Below are positions 37,448 through 49,334 of a stretch of DNA of 64,000 bases, piece after piece (the stretch's first letter is position 1; every line of letters starts with the position of its first letter). The translations under genes and the position numbers were made by a program. The notes beneath the pieces were generated by a model. That model made no database searches. It saw only the letters and a program-made list of their open reading frames with translations, and was not told where the DNA came from. The stretch is from Scilla litardierei (Eukaryota; Streptophyta; Magnoliopsida; Asparagales; Asparagaceae): the NCBI GenBank assembly GCA_030789695.1, contig CM061142.1:799355258-799419257 (forward strand), read 5' to 3'.

Positions 37448-39187
37448 TGGACCGGCGCCCCGTTTACGGTATGGGCGCGGTGTCGTTTTACCGCAAGTGC
37501 ACGGTTAGTGTAGGGTGCGGGTTTATCGAACTCAGGGAGGTGGATGGCTTGAGTGGCTACTAGCCTCGCCTAGGTTGTGTGCTAGCTACGCGGATAATGT
37601 GGGTGAAGTGTAGAAATATAGAGAAGAAATAAAACGACACGAAATGAATCCCCGCTAACACGGGCTAGAGCACTCATGACACTTGGCATTTGACTTGACC
37701 CAGGGTGAGACATTGCCCCAAAAGGTGGTACCTAGCGTCCATGGCCCGATATTCCGGTCGGTGCCAAGCACGCTAGGCCTACCCGGTTCCGGACGGTGGG
37801 CATTCCCATGTCCATTAACACCTTCCGCAACCGGGAGCATTAAGGCCACAATGATATCTCCCAACACTTCGTCCAAGCCGCTCCCGCGCGCGAGGACTCG
37901 ATGTCAACGCTCGGGGCGTGAGCTATGGCTAGGGAGTCAACCGCCAAGTTTATTCCCCTGGGCCCGACGGTCAGAGGCGGTCTTTCTCCCGCCAATGACA
38001 ATGAAACACCCCCGCGTAACCCTAATGGCCAAATAGGTCAAATGTGATTTCTAGCAATACATCGAAGCGGATCTTGACAGGACAAGCACCGGACCCCAAT
38101 CCCCAACACATCTAGTGTGTTACCATACCAATTGGATCCAGATTGCTAGAAATCCCCATTGACGCATTTCATCGAACACATGCCATGCAACCAAGTCAAA
38201 TGAAACAACCAAGCATCAATCCTACCCTAACCCGTATTAGGGTTCATCAATACTACTCCATGATGAAAAACATATAAACAAACAACACAAAAGACATACA
38301 AACATTCATCATGAAGCAAAAGAAATACAACACAAAAATGGAGAACAAGAGAAAGAAATACTTATCTTGATTTTGAACCTCCAATCCAATACAAGACTTA
38401 TTACAAGAGAAAACCTAATCTAACCTAATCTAAACTCACAAGAGAAAGGGGCAAAAAGCCCTAAAAACTGAGAAGGAACAAGAAGAAGATGCCTTAAAAG
38501 TCGGCCAGCATTGGGTATTTATAGCCCCCATTCCGAGCCCTAACGGATCGGGTCCAAAACCACAGGAAAAACGCCACCCGATCGGTTGACAAGTCAACCG
38601 ATCGGGTGATCTGTTACAAATAATAAACAGAAAACGGCGGAGCTTCACCCGGTCAGATGAACCGGTCGGTTGAGTTCTTGGGGTGACCGGTTAGATCATG
38701 GCGCCATCGGGTGACGAGGTCGGTTGGATGCACGTGTCTTGGCTCCTCAGAATCAGCTACAGATGAACCGATCGGGTGAGAGTCACCTGATCGGTTGGCA
38801 TTTGGCTCGAAAAGACAGAGAAACGGCCGCAATGAACCGGCCTGAGAACCGGTCGGGTGACATCCGCTTGAGCTCTAGCTGAGACCGGGTGGTGCACACG
38901 TGCATCACCCGATCGGTTGACTTTGTTCAACCGATCGGGTGAGGGCCTGAATGATGCAATCATCGTCGTTTGACCCCCTGGGTCACGCGTGACTCCTCCC
39001 GTTGCGCCGGGGACTTGTGATATCGTCGTTTTTATGTCCAAAATGCTAGAAATTCCTGCAAAATACCAAAACCACGGAAAAGTGAAAGAAAACAAGAAAA
39101 TACAAGAAAACAAATAAAATACGACGGAAAATACGGAGAAACACGGAAGAAAACGCGCGCAAATATATGAAATATAAACGCACGTCA
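37448..39187 (-). repeat. Element F LTR, copy 2
   Basis: 1740 bp, same ends and order as copy 1, including palindrome cluster (38573-38950) and TATA box (38515-38523). It is followed on its upstream side by a second block of internal sequence rather than flanking DNA, so it is not a terminal LTR. Confidence 0.88.
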
Positions 39188-41276
39188 AAATCCCCCGAGC
39201 TGAACTCTTCCTCGTCCTCGAGGAAGACGAGTGAGAGTAGGAGCTCGGAGGGAGAAAATAGAGAGAAGGACAGAAAAAGAGAACTCCAAATCCTAGATCG
39301 CCCATAAGGGCCAACAAAATCAAACACGCCACACGAAGCAAGCATACGACAAAACACAACACTAAACCAAGGAATGTGAGTCCAAACAAGTGCCGTGGGC
39401 CCACGCGGTGAGGCGCGAGTGAGCTTGGTCGTGTGCTAGCGAACGGTATCACTATCTACATTGTGCAATAAAGCTCCATATACACATACCCAAAGAAAGA
39501 CCCAAATATCGATTCAATTTGAAATTGCGGTGAATATTAGCTCAAGCATGCATGAGAAGAGTATAAGAATAGAAGCGTATCATGCATCGGGGACTCCACA
39601 GCTAGGGACGAGGAAATCACCCCACTATAGCCTAGGTAATCGCTAGAAGGTCCCTATGCCGAGTGTTTTCGAAAACGATGGAGGTTGAGAAGATGTGGAG
39701 TAGAACACTCGGTGCAAATTCTCGCCTTCCCCTTATTCACGGCAAGTAGGAAAATATTCACACTGGAATTTTTTTTGGGTTTTGGGTATTTGTATTTTTT
39801 TTTTCTTTTCTTTTCATTTCTCACCTTTTTGGGTTTTTCTTTTCTTTTCTCCTTTTTTTGGATTTTTTGGGAATTGGGATATTTACATGTGTACTCTCCC
39901 AAGTAAGAGAACGGTACACGACGAGGGGATTTGCACAAAGTAAAATAAAAAATGAAATCGGATTCTAAACACTTGGACAAAGGAGATATTTCTCGCTAAT
40001 CAGAGCATAGGCTAAATGGGTTATCCTAGTCCTTATTTGTGGAATCCTGACACATGCGAATTGAAATATACGATATAAATATAGCATGCATATAGAAGCA
40101 GATAGTAGAAGCAAATACCGCATATTCAAATCGAAGCATGATAATCTAGGGGTCAACCAAGGATAGGTATATAAAACATAATCACAAGGTAGAAGCACAC
40201 CAAACAGCTAGGCACGACGCACGACTCACAAAAAGCTAAGTGGACCCGCGATGCATGAAATGCAAGAGGACTCGATATCCTAGGGTTAGTGAATGTGATT
40301 ATCGAAGCTGTGCAAGGTGCGCGTGTGATTTTCGTGGCAATTCATCATAGGGTTCATCTCTAGGAGAAAGAGATAAAAAGAAGAAAATAAAAAGAAAAAG
40401 AAAAACACGGAGAAAAACGACTCAAATAATGAAGAAAAAGAGACAAATGACACACGAAGTGCGACTCCCCCAAGCTGAAACTTGCATTGTCCTCAATGCA
40501 ATAGTAGTGAATACGGGAGGGCAATGAAAATGGGGGGGGGGTGCACGGACACAAAAAATGAAAAACGCGAAAAACACACGAACGAAACTGGGAAATAAAG
40601 AGAAAGAAACATACAAAATAAAAGATATAAAACGCAACGAAGGACTCAACGACACAAACACACGACAACGACACACGAAAACATGCACACAAAAGTCGAT
40701 TTCCCCCCAGCTGAACATGACAATGCTAGCAAAATGATATGACCAATGGGGATGTAGAGATATGCTAGGGGAAAATCGGAAAAGAAAGAAATCAGAATGC
40801 ATGAGAGACAGTGCTCGTTCTCCTCGGAAGAGGATGGGGGTGAAATGATAGAAGGGCACGACATGAAGGGTTATTATGATGCAAAAGCAAATCTTAGATA
40901 CGCTCCCCTCGCTAATGAAGAGACGAGATTATTCAAATCTAAACTAGAAAGCGATAAATTTTTACACTACTGGATTAGGATACACCTGAGCATAGGCGGA
41001 TCCAAGATCTGAAGTGGGGCAGGTAGCTGCTCTAACTGCTCCTTCTGTGGCTCCGCCAGAAGCGCTGTGCCACGTGTACCAATGGACCAAAGCAATGCAC
41101 CTCCAAGCATCCTTAGTAGGTATCCACCTGTGACCTGCAAAGGACGAGGTGCATTAGCCCATGGCAAGAAATTATTTCCCAAAATAAATGTATCCCAGAG
41201 ATAATCGTCAACATAAGATGGAAAAATAATAAAAGGGTGACGAATACTCCCTGAGAATGGCTCGCTATCCTCTGTA
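39188..41276 (-). repeat. Second, partial internal block of element F
   Basis: Near-identical to 34098-36187, beginning with the polypurine tract and including the C-terminal part of the ORF (40967-41276). It ends abruptly after 'ctatcctctgta', where the first block continues to the rest of the ORF. Confidence 0.88.
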
Positions 41277-43302
41277 GTTGCTCTCGGAGAGTGCCCTATT
41301 GTTCGCAGGCTGTGCAAGAAGGGACAGGATGTGACAATACGGGAATGGTTATTCTAGGGTGTCCACACACACGCACACACATGATAGCCCTACGATATCA
41401 AAAGTTGTTGTTGTCAGGCTCAGACTTCGTCGTCAAGTCTGAGCCATCAGGGGTCGTCCCGGACGCTATCATTTCACGTCCGATTCTTTTTGTTCATAAT
41501 TAACAATTCTAACCAACTAAGGCCTAAGCACGGCCAAAAGTGCAAGTGGATACACTTGCCTGCGATGGCGAGTGTGTCGTCCTCTCAAAGCGTCTCGTTC
41601 AAGCGTCTCGTCTGCGGAAGTCCGTCTGAAACAGTGCCGTGGCGACGGTGTCAGGTCTCAATTTCATCAAATCCTATTAGGGTTCGTTTCTAGGTTATCG
41701 GGACTATCCTATTCGTCAAAAGTCACATTTTTGATGTTTCAGCCTAATCAACGATCTAATCCTATGTGCACAGTCAACAAAGTCCATTCGTCGATTTTCT
41801 AGATTTGTACAACGTTTTACTGGTGCTGGAAAATAAATTTTAGTTCAAATTGTCGATTTTTAGTTTAGGGTTCAATCAGCTATTGTGGGGGTTTCTACGA
41901 GTTTCGGGGAACCAACCTTAACCTGGAGTTTGTCGTAGAATGGATGTCGTGTCTGAACGGAGTACTCCTCAGCGTCAGATTAGGTCCTCGCACGATTTCC
42001 CAAAAGCTGGAGCTTGCTACGAAGGCCTTCGACGTGTCGTAACGTCGTAGACGGCAAATCCACGAAGTAGCACACCCAAGTGGGGCCCACAGCAGTGCTA
42101 GGGGGTCAATGGGGGACCCACAACACCTCTGGAGGACTTGGGGGGCCCACCACAGGAGTTGGTGTGGGAGAATCAAAGTTGCGACGAACTGCCGTCGGTC
42201 TTACACTAGCCGCTGTGGGGGCTTGGCTCGGTCAGACACTGCGGACAGCGAGAGCAGCGCAGGGGGGGCGGCCTTGGTGCGGTGCGAGGGAAATCCTTGG
42301 TCAGACCAATGGGGCGGGTCGGTCGGGCGCTTGGCGGGGCTTGCAACGTTGCAAGCGTTGCAACGTGCAGGCGAGCGGAGCGGGCCTTCGGTCAGACCGA
42401 CGAGGCGGGTCGGTCGGGCGCTTGGCGATGCGGGCGATGGTGCAGCGGTGCGGATGAAGCGGCAGTGCTGGGAAATCTCTTGGTCAGACCGAGAGATGGC
42501 CTCGGTCGGTGCGGGCGACAGCGGGGGGCTTGCAGCGGATGCGCTGCAAGCGGGCGATGCGGGAGCGGGCTCCGGTCGTGCACGGGAATTGCGGGGGCGG
42601 CCGTCGATCGTACACAGGGGCGGCTGTCGCAACGTTGCGACGAACGTTGGGAAGTGTTTTTGACGGCTAGGGTTTGTGTGGCTGCGAAAATAACCTAGCC
42701 TAGGGTTTACTTAAATAGAAAAGAGTTAGGGTTAGGTCTAGGGTTTTAAGAAAATTAATTAAAATATTTAAAATAATTAATTTAAAACAAATTTACTCTT
42801 CTCTCCCTCACGCAAGTTGTGTGCGGCCAAAAATTTTGAAACTTGGTCAGAAAATTATTTAATACGTTATTATAATATAGGAATTTTTTTATAATTAAAA
42901 CACTTATAAAAATAGGTTTTAAAATTATTTAAAACTTGCTCAAAAATGGAAAATCGGTCAAATTAAGCCTAAAATTGTAAAATAATTATGGGGTGATCGG
43001 GACGACGAAAGAAAGAGAGTGAAGAAGACGGAACTAAATTTTGACGTCGAGAGACAAAACTAAAAATAGAAACGTCTCGCGTCAATATAGAAAGTCGCGA
43101 CGTCACATCAAATAAGATAGTATCGCGGAAGAACGACTCGAGATATGTCGTTCCAAAGTTGTTCTACAATCTAACACTCTCAGAGACGATCACGACGACA
43201 TATCACACAATAATGTTCAAAAACAAGTAATGTCTAAAATAAACACGTGCACAATCAAGAGCACGTGCACAAAGAAGATACGATCGGAAACCGACCGTTA
43301 CA
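41277..43302 (-). repeat. Element E 3' LTR, main piece
   Basis: Minus-strand LTR start TGTAACGG at 43302. It shares blocks with the element A LTR (41330-41700 against 4750-5080, including 'ggtgtccacac' and 'gacttcgtcgtcaagtct'). It includes a GC-rich block (42080-42660). Together with 31920-32357 about 2.46 kb of LTR is left; some sequence was lost at the F junction. Confidence 0.8.
42080..42660. repeat. GC-rich block with GGTCAGACC-type motifs
   Basis: Very GC-rich segment of the E LTR with repeated 'ttggtcagaccgag', 'gggtcggtcgggcgcttggcg' and 'gttgcaacg' motifs. Overlapping frames on both strands (42080-42700) are products of GC content. On the minus strand it lies downstream of a TATA-like CTATTTAAG (about 42703-42718). 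Confidence 0.6.
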
Positions 43303-43340
43303 TCCTCCCCAACTTAGAAATGATTCCGTCCTCGGAATCA
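43303..43340 (-). promoter_or_regulatory. Polypurine tract of element E
   Basis: Minus strand: 'gattccgaggacggaatc', then ATTTCTAAGTTGGGGAGGA, then TGTAACG. It has the same layout as H and A. Confidence 0.85.
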
Positions 43341-43343
43341 ACA

Positions 43344-43477
43344 TCAAGCATCGCTGGGAAAAAGATGCGGGAAGCGCTCTCTCATATCATCCTCACGCTC
43401 CCAGGTGGACTCTCCAGGTGATCCGTGACGCCACATCACTCTCACCAGGTCGACAATCTTATTCCTCAACTGCTTCT
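43344..43477 (-). pseudogene. pol: Element E pol C-terminus (chromodomain end)
   Basis: The last 44 codons of a Tekay/Del integrase: the minus strand reads the chromodomain-like RNKIVDLVRVMWRHGSPGE and ends at a stop at 43344-43346. It matches the C-terminus of H pol (54430-54568). The rest of pol is displaced by element G, which inserted at 43478, and should reappear beyond the right edge. Confidence 0.85.
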
Positions 43478-43782
43478 TGATCACTCCGTATTTTACACCT
43501 TTTTTCTGCATGTTTGCATGCCATTTAGATCGCTCAAATCGTGTTTTTCACGTTTATTCGACAATATTGCGATGCTTTTCACGTTTTGTTGTTTTTGTAG
43601 TATTTCAGGAGATTTGGAGCGATTTGGAGTGATTCTGAGATGCACCCACTCCGGAGTGTCATCGCCGACTCTCTTGAGGGGTATTTTGCGATTGGAGAGG
43701 AGTGGAAGAAGAAAGAACGTCGTAGGAGCGACGAGGAGGCAAAAACACGAAGAATGGGCCTTTTCAGCTTGCCACTCAGCCG

Positions 43783-44165
43783 AGTGAAGGAGTCACTCAG
43801 CCGAGCATAGACAGCCCGCTCGGCCGGCCAAATCGGACACGCAACAGAAGCTCAAATCAGCGTGCACTCGGCCGAGCATCGCCAGAGCACTCGGCCGAGC
43901 ACTAAGTCACCCCTCGCCCGAGTGGAGCCAAGACGACGGGAACCAAAACATCCAATTCTCTGGAATCCGTCAGTCAGCCCCAAAGACCGACTCGGTCGAG
44001 TGACGAACGACTGTCCGCCTGAGTGAAGAAAAGCCCATCGGCCGAGTGAAGAGAAGTCACTCGGCCGAGTGACCTCCGAGGAGACGACCCCCAAGACCCC
44101 CAACTCTCTGGAATTCGTCAGGGTCTCTCACTCAGTCGAGTGACATTTGTCACTCGGCCGAGTGA
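43783..44165. repeat. Palindrome cluster CACTCGGCCGAGTGA (element G 5' LTR)
   Basis: About 14 copies or near-copies of a 14-bp palindrome centred on CGGCCG, at intervals of 15-40 bp. Repeated at 63462-63855 in the 3' LTR and, in a diverged form, inside the element at 58290-58640. Confidence 0.92.
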
Positions 44166-44248
44166 GCTGTGCTGCCTGTAGCGTAAACTGCGATTTTGAG
44201 GCTGCGCAGGGGCATTTTCGTCAGGATTTTTTGGACGATTTTGGGGGG

Positions 44249-44256
44249 TATTTAAC
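44249..44256 (+). promoter_or_regulatory. TATA-like box of element G LTR
   Basis: GGGGTATTTAACCCC, itself nearly palindromic, about 85 bp after the last palindrome. It is repeated in the 3' LTR at about 63937. Confidence 0.55.
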
Positions 44257-45310
44257 CCCAGTTTTTAACCTAGTTTAGAGGGCTTTTTCAGAATTTTTTG
44301 CAGCCTTTTTAGATTAACTTTTTAGGAATTAGATTTAGCTTTTAGGGAGGAGAGAAAAAGGGTTATTTTGTTGGATGCTATCTTGTTCTTCATTGGTTTG
44401 TCTCTCTCTTCCTCAAAAACTCCATTTTTATTGATATTTTGAATATAGCAATGAATTCTATTGATTTTGATTGTGAATTTCTATTGCATTTTATTATGAA
44501 TTGTGAGTAGTTCTATCGTCTTAGGGCATAGGGATGAACCCTACGAACCCTATTTCTAATTTGTGATGAATTGGTGAAATTCTTGCTAGAATTGACTAGG
44601 GTTAGTTTGGGATTGCTATAATACGAATAGCTAGGGATTCATACCGATTGGGATTTGCAAGATTGGATCCCAACTCGATAGGAAGCCCTAGAAATTCGAA
44701 TTGGGTTGCAATTGAATTTCTCCAGAATCGGTTTGCAAGAGATTGGACCGAAACTAGGGTTTTCGATTGTAATTCTATACCAATACCCGTTTGCAAGAGA
44801 TTGGATGGGTAGGAACTATCCCAACCTAGGTCGTAGCTCGAGTTTACACGAGAGTGGGTTCGAGATGCGATTGAACGATGATGTTGTTCTTCAAGCTATT
44901 TTGCCTAGGTTAGGGTTTGCAAGAGATTGGACCCTACCCTAGGTTTGCTATAGACCGGCAATAGCGCGAGAGCGTGAGCTTGGTTCTACATTTAGTTGCA
45001 ACTAGTTCATCCGAATTTCAAGTCTAGCAATTGTGACACCTACGAATCACAATGATGAGATACGGCAAGTAGCGGGGATTCCCTATCCCTAGGCGTTTTT
45101 ATTAATTTGTTATTTCTTTTATACAATTGAACGACTGTGACCGCATTACTGCGAACATTTCTCTACCATTCTTATATCCAGGTTGATTGAAGAAGACACT
45201 GTTATTAGGCCTCCCTATGTTCGATACCCGCTCGCCGCTACACCGTGCGCTTGCAGTAAGACTACAGTTTCGCCGTCCCGGGACGTGTATCCGGGGCGCG
45301 ACCAAGTTTT

Positions 45311-45328
45311 TGGCGCCGTTGCCGGGGA
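45311..45328 (+). promoter_or_regulatory. tRNA-Asp primer-binding site of element G
   Basis: TGGCGCCGTTGCCGGGGA, an exact complement of the plant tRNA-Asp 3' end including CCA, six bases after the LTR end. Confidence 0.93.
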
Positions 45329-46574
45329 GCGTAATAGTGTTTGATTCTACCAACCTAGCTATTTTTCTTTTTTGTTTTATTATTTCTATTTTTATTTTAC
45401 CCTTCCGTTGTGCAAACTATTTCTTCGAAACTCTGTTTTCCCTTGCATGTACACGAGATCCTCGGCGAACCCCGAAGAAATACTATACGATCCGGAGATC
45501 GAGCGTACATTGAGGAGGATCCGAGTGGAGAGGAGACCCGTTACGGAAGGAAATTTTATGACCCATCCTGAGACACCCGAAGAATTGGCGGAGCGAATGG
45601 CGAGGATTATTTCCATAAGAGATAGGCTTCAGCCTAAGACTTCTTCCACGACCTCGTCCATAGCCATGCCGGAATTGGCGGCCGACAAAAATTTCGAGTT
45701 GAAGACCGGATTGGTGGTTCTTATGCAACAAGACCTTTTCATGGAAACTCCCATGAAACCCTCATTACCACATCCAGCTCTTCCTATCAAAGTGTGCCAC
45801 CTTCCACATGCCTGGCGTCTCCGTAGATGCTATCAGACTGCGCCTCTTCCCTTTCACACTAAAGGACAAGGCATTATATTGGTTGAGGATGCAAGCTGAA
45901 GGAATCTTCACCACTTGGGATGAATTGGCGAGTGCCTTCGTCGACAAATTTTACCCGCCCTCCAAGACGGTGAAGATAAGAAGTGCTCTCATGTCCTTCA
46001 AGCAAGGACCACAAGAAACTCTCTATGAAGCATGGGAGCGCTTCAAGGACTTGCAACATCAATGCCCCCACCATAGCATTGAGGATTGGGAGCTTGTCCA
46101 CTGTTTCTACAATGGACTCCAACCGGGCACGAAGCAGATTATTGATGCCACCGCAAATGGAGCCATTTTGTCGAAGACTCCCGATGAAGCTACGTCCTTG
46201 CTTGAGGAGATGGCCTCGAACAACCAACGGTGGGGCGACGAGCGAGGACACTCTTCGTCCTCCTTGAAGCCGTCTAGCATTTATGAGGCCAAGGCCGTCG
46301 CGGAGCTAGCCAACAAATTTGATTCTCTCCACAAGGTTGTGGAGAGATTGGAGAAGTACATTACGGAGCCTCAAGGAGCCCCTTCTACACACACGTCGAC
46401 AAATCATATGAGTGATTGGCAAGACCAATCCCAAGCCATGTATGTAGGAGGAGAGCAAGGAGAAGGAGCTTTGGAGCAAGTTCAATATGTCGCGGGGAAT
46501 TCTGGATATTGGGCCAATCCGGCCGCTAGAAACCATCCGGGTTTCTCATATGCCAATAATGATGGTGCATTGAA

Positions 46575-46597
46575 CCCCCCCCCCCCCCCCCCCCCCC
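46575..46597. repeat. Poly(C) run, 23 bases
   Basis: Falls in a proline-rich part of Gag; the frame differs before and after it. Confidence 0.9.
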
Positions 46598-47001
46598 GCC
46601 ACAACAACCTCCTCAAGCTCGAGCTCCACCACCACCACAACCGAATTATCAACCAAGGGGGCCACCGCAACAAAACTTCCCACCGAGGCAACAAGTAGGA
46701 CCTTATAGGCCACCCGGGTATAATCAAGGGTGGAGAAATCCCAACCCTCCACAAGCTTAACAACGTTCGGATTTTGAAGCTAAGGTGGATGAGTTTATGG
46801 CGGAACAAAGAAAGATTAACGCCACTTTGAAGGCGGGACAAGATTCTCTCGCTAATGTCGTCGCTCAAATTGGGGAGCAACTTGCTTTGCTCAATAGGAA
46901 CAACCAACAATTGTCGGCTCAACCCGAGCCGAATCCACGGGGCAACACCAGCCATATCAATGCGGTCGTTGCGGTTACAACGAGAGGAGGGAAGGATACC
47001 A

Positions 47002-47019
47002 CCCCCCCCCCCCCCCCCC
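47002..47019. repeat. Poly(C) run, 18 bases
   Basis: Second proline-coding run in element G Gag; also coincides with a change of frame. Confidence 0.9.
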
Positions 47020-47632
47020 ATGACTCAAATTAAGGAACACGTGGTGGAGAATCTACAAGAGAGCGAGCCGACAATTGAAGCTGAAAAAGAGAAGGAGCCG
47101 CAAGGGGAAGTGAAGTCTAGAGAGGAAGAGCTTATTGATGAGCGCCGATTTATGCCACCGGTGCCCTTCCCTCAACGGCTAGCTAGAGCCAAGATGGAGA
47201 AACTGCTAGCCAAGTTTCTCGAGTATTTGGGAGGGGTGAGCCTCAATATCCCCTTCCTCGACGCTATATTGGAAATCCCATCTTACGCCAAGTTCTTAAA
47301 GGACTTGATTATGGGAAGGAAGAGGAAGGAGAAGATCATGCTTGTAATGACTGCTTTTCATGTATCTGGATTTATTATAATATAATATATGTTTTGGTGG
47401 ATTTTCTCCTCATGTGTGGTTTTCGTCTCCGTAGCTTTCATTTTCGACCGATTCGTCGTATTTTCTCGTTTCTTCCTTAGGATTGTCGATTTCGAAGTAT
47501 GTCATTCGTGACGGACTTCATAACGGTCGTATCTTACTATTAGATCAAGCCTAGGAGTCTTAGGAATCGATCCCGGGGCCCCGCGCTCCGTATCGGAACT
47601 TTTTGTGCTCATTAGCCGGTATAAAAAGGGGC

Positions 47633-48033
47633 ACCGACCGACTAGATGACGATCCAGTCGGTCGGCAATCCTTCTTGGACCGACTAGTTGGCTTTCTAAA
47701 TTTCTCAGGAGTTACTGTTTATCGTTAGTCGGTCTAAGAACATTGGTTGACCGACTAGGTTGCAAACTAGTCGGTCGGCAATGCTTCTTTAACCGACTAA
47801 CACATCATCTAATTTTAGTATCAGTTACTGTTTACTCTTAGTCGGTCTAAGAACGTTCATCGACCGACTAGATGCTAAACTAGTCGGTCAGTAATTGTTC
47901 ATGGACCGACTAATTCTAAATCCTATTTTCGTTCAGAAGTTACTGTTTACACTTAGTCGGTCTGCGTTGGTCGACCGACCGACTAGTTGACAAACTAGTC
48001 GGTCAGTGGTTGCTCTTTGACCGACTAACCTGT
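47633..48033. repeat. Palindrome cluster TAGTCGGTC/GACCGACTA (H 5' LTR)
   Basis: Same four-unit structure as at 16612-17012, with each unit able to form hairpins. The copy in the 3' LTR is at about 54905-55305. Confidence 0.92.
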
Positions 48034-48069
48034 GTTAAAACCCTAATTTCTGGGCAGCCGCCAGCCCAT

Positions 48070-48080
48070 CCTATTTAAAC
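48070..48080 (+). promoter_or_regulatory. TATA box of element H 5' LTR
   Basis: CCTATTTAAACCC, about 40 bp after the palindrome cluster. AAACCCTAA/G telo-box motifs occur at about 48038, 48117, 48267 and 48400. The 3' LTR equivalent is at about 55343-55350. Confidence 0.65.
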
Positions 48081-48348
48081 CCATCCCAAACATTTCTTCT
48101 TCCTCCCTCACGACCCAAAACCCTAAAATCTCCCCCATTGAGCCCCCATCTTCCTCCAAGCCCTATTCCTTCATCCCAAGCCCTAGATTCATCATCTAAA
48201 CCCTCCATCCACTCATTCCACCTCTCATTTTCCCCAAATCTCCATCAAATCCCCAAAATCCCCCAAAACCCTAGTTTCCCCAAACTTCTCCAATCTTTTC
48301 CAGATCTGATCCTAGGGTTCTCCGGAGTGTTTCTTCCGCCTCCTCTCG

Positions 48349-48446
48349 GTAAGAAATCGATCCCTTGGTGTTTTTATAACCTATTTGTATTTTTATGAAA
48401 CCCTAATAAAATTTCATGTTGTTTGATGATTGTTCCCCCATAACAG
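48349..48446 (+). other. Candidate leader intron in H LTR
   Basis: GT-AG segment of 98 bp: donor CTCTCG|GTAAGAAATC, acceptor CCCCCATAACAG|CGATTT, with a T-rich interior. The solo LTR keeps both ends (17352-17447, donor GTAATAATC, acceptor CTCCATAACAG) despite substantial divergence. It resembles a 5' untranslated intron of a plant gene. Splicing is not shown. Confidence 0.4.
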
Positions 48447-49334
48447 CGATTTCCCCGTAGATTAGCATCCGTGTGACGAAGTGGTCGTCATCCCCGGTGC
48501 TAGGCAAGTGAAACTTGCCACTTAGGGTTTAGGCCATGTTTTAGGCCATTTGCCTGTTGTAGGCGTAAAAGAGGCTAGGCGACGAAATGATACTCGCCTA
48601 GGCGCAAATTGGAGAACTAGCTTGACAACGAAGCTAGTTCTGACATATAGCATGTTGCACAATTACCATGTCATGTTTACTTTTCATTAACGGTACGCAA
48701 ATTAATTGTCATGTCATCGCATCCTTTATGTAATTCTGTGATTGCGTAGCTTCGCTACGAATGCTTGTGTTCCTGGCTCGTGTTCCAGAAGCGGGCCATG
48801 TGTTGGTTGATAGCCAATGCCCGAATTGCTTGTTTCCGGCTAGGTGCACCCCTACGCCAAATGTTTAAGAATGCGAGCTCATGTGCGGGGCAACCCCGGC
48901 TCACTTGCTGAGCTCATGTGCGGGGACCCTGGCTCCATTACGTGTGGGTATTGGGGGTAAGAGGTAAGCGGCCAATCAACTGGGAGTCTGCCCGATCAGC
49001 AACTGCAGTGGTAAGGCGTAAACTCTGGGTTTTGGGGTAGTTGTTAAGCGACCAATCAGCGAATGTGAAACCATTCAGCTGTAAGGCGTAAACATCTACA
49101 AACAACGTGAATAGTGAATTGATTGAGATTGATAGTAGCTTGGCTACTCTTGTCTTGTCCCGATGATTGTTCTCTTGTACAAATTGTCTTGACATGTCTT
49201 GATTGTGCACTCATGTTATAACTGCCATGTCATGCATACTATAACTGCTAGGTTGCTAGTTGCCTTACTTTCAGTTTCCTTGCCCAAGTCTTTTAGACTT
49301 GCTGACATGTGCCCCTTTCTCTTTTGGGTGACAC

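Larger units (their letters stand above)
32358..41276 (-). mobile_element. Element F: non-autonomous Athila/Tat-like element, LTR-internal-LTR-internal
   Basis: Minus-strand order from 41276 downwards: partial internal region (41276-39188), LTR (39187-37448), primer site, internal region with an ORF (37447-34098), LTR (34097-32358). The 3.8-kb LTR-plus-internal blocks are near-identical. No reverse transcriptase or integrase. The outermost 5' LTR is missing: sequence at 41277 is element E LTR, so that end is truncated and no target duplication can be shown. It sits in the E LTR. Confidence 0.8.
43478..45304 (+). repeat. Element G 5' LTR
   Basis: 1827 bp from TGATCACTCCG to ...GGGGCGCGACCA. 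Its first 835 bp match 63166-64000 with about 30 differences by eye, many of them C/T or G/A in the palindromes. CACTCGGCCGAGTGA cluster at 43783-44165, TATA-like box TATTTAAC at about 44249. A 'ttgcaagagattgga' unit repeats about four times (44650-44940). Confidence 0.9.
45447..47342 (+). pseudogene. gag: Element G Gag (5' of nested insertion)
   Basis: Starts at ATG 45447 (MYTRSSANPEE). A frameshift lies near 45750, after which the capsid-like retrotransposon-gag domain runs (45808-46570: RLRLFPFTLKDKALYWL, FVDKFYPPSKT, ELVHCFYNGLQPG). A 23-base C run (46575-46597) then shifts frame, a TAA stops near 46758, and an 18-base C run (47002-47019) shifts again. The last segment (FLDAILEIPSYAKFLKDL) is the conserved pre-protease motif of Athila/Tat polyproteins. 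The frame is then cut by element H exactly at 47342. Confidence 0.85.

Noticed and set aside
42080..42700. Several overlapping frames of 90-184 codons on both strands in the E LTR
   Set aside because: All follow from very high GC with few stop codons. They overlap on both strands and show no domain.
45874..46251. 125-codon minus-strand frame, and 46482-47021 minus
   Set aside because: Mirror frames of the element G gag region; glycine run at 46546-46600 comes from the poly(C) tract.
48138..48398. 86-codon frame in the H LTR, repeated at 55410-55670
   Set aside because: Runs through the CT-rich leader and across the candidate intron donor. Pro/Ser composition reflects the CT bias, and the solo LTR does not clearly preserve it.
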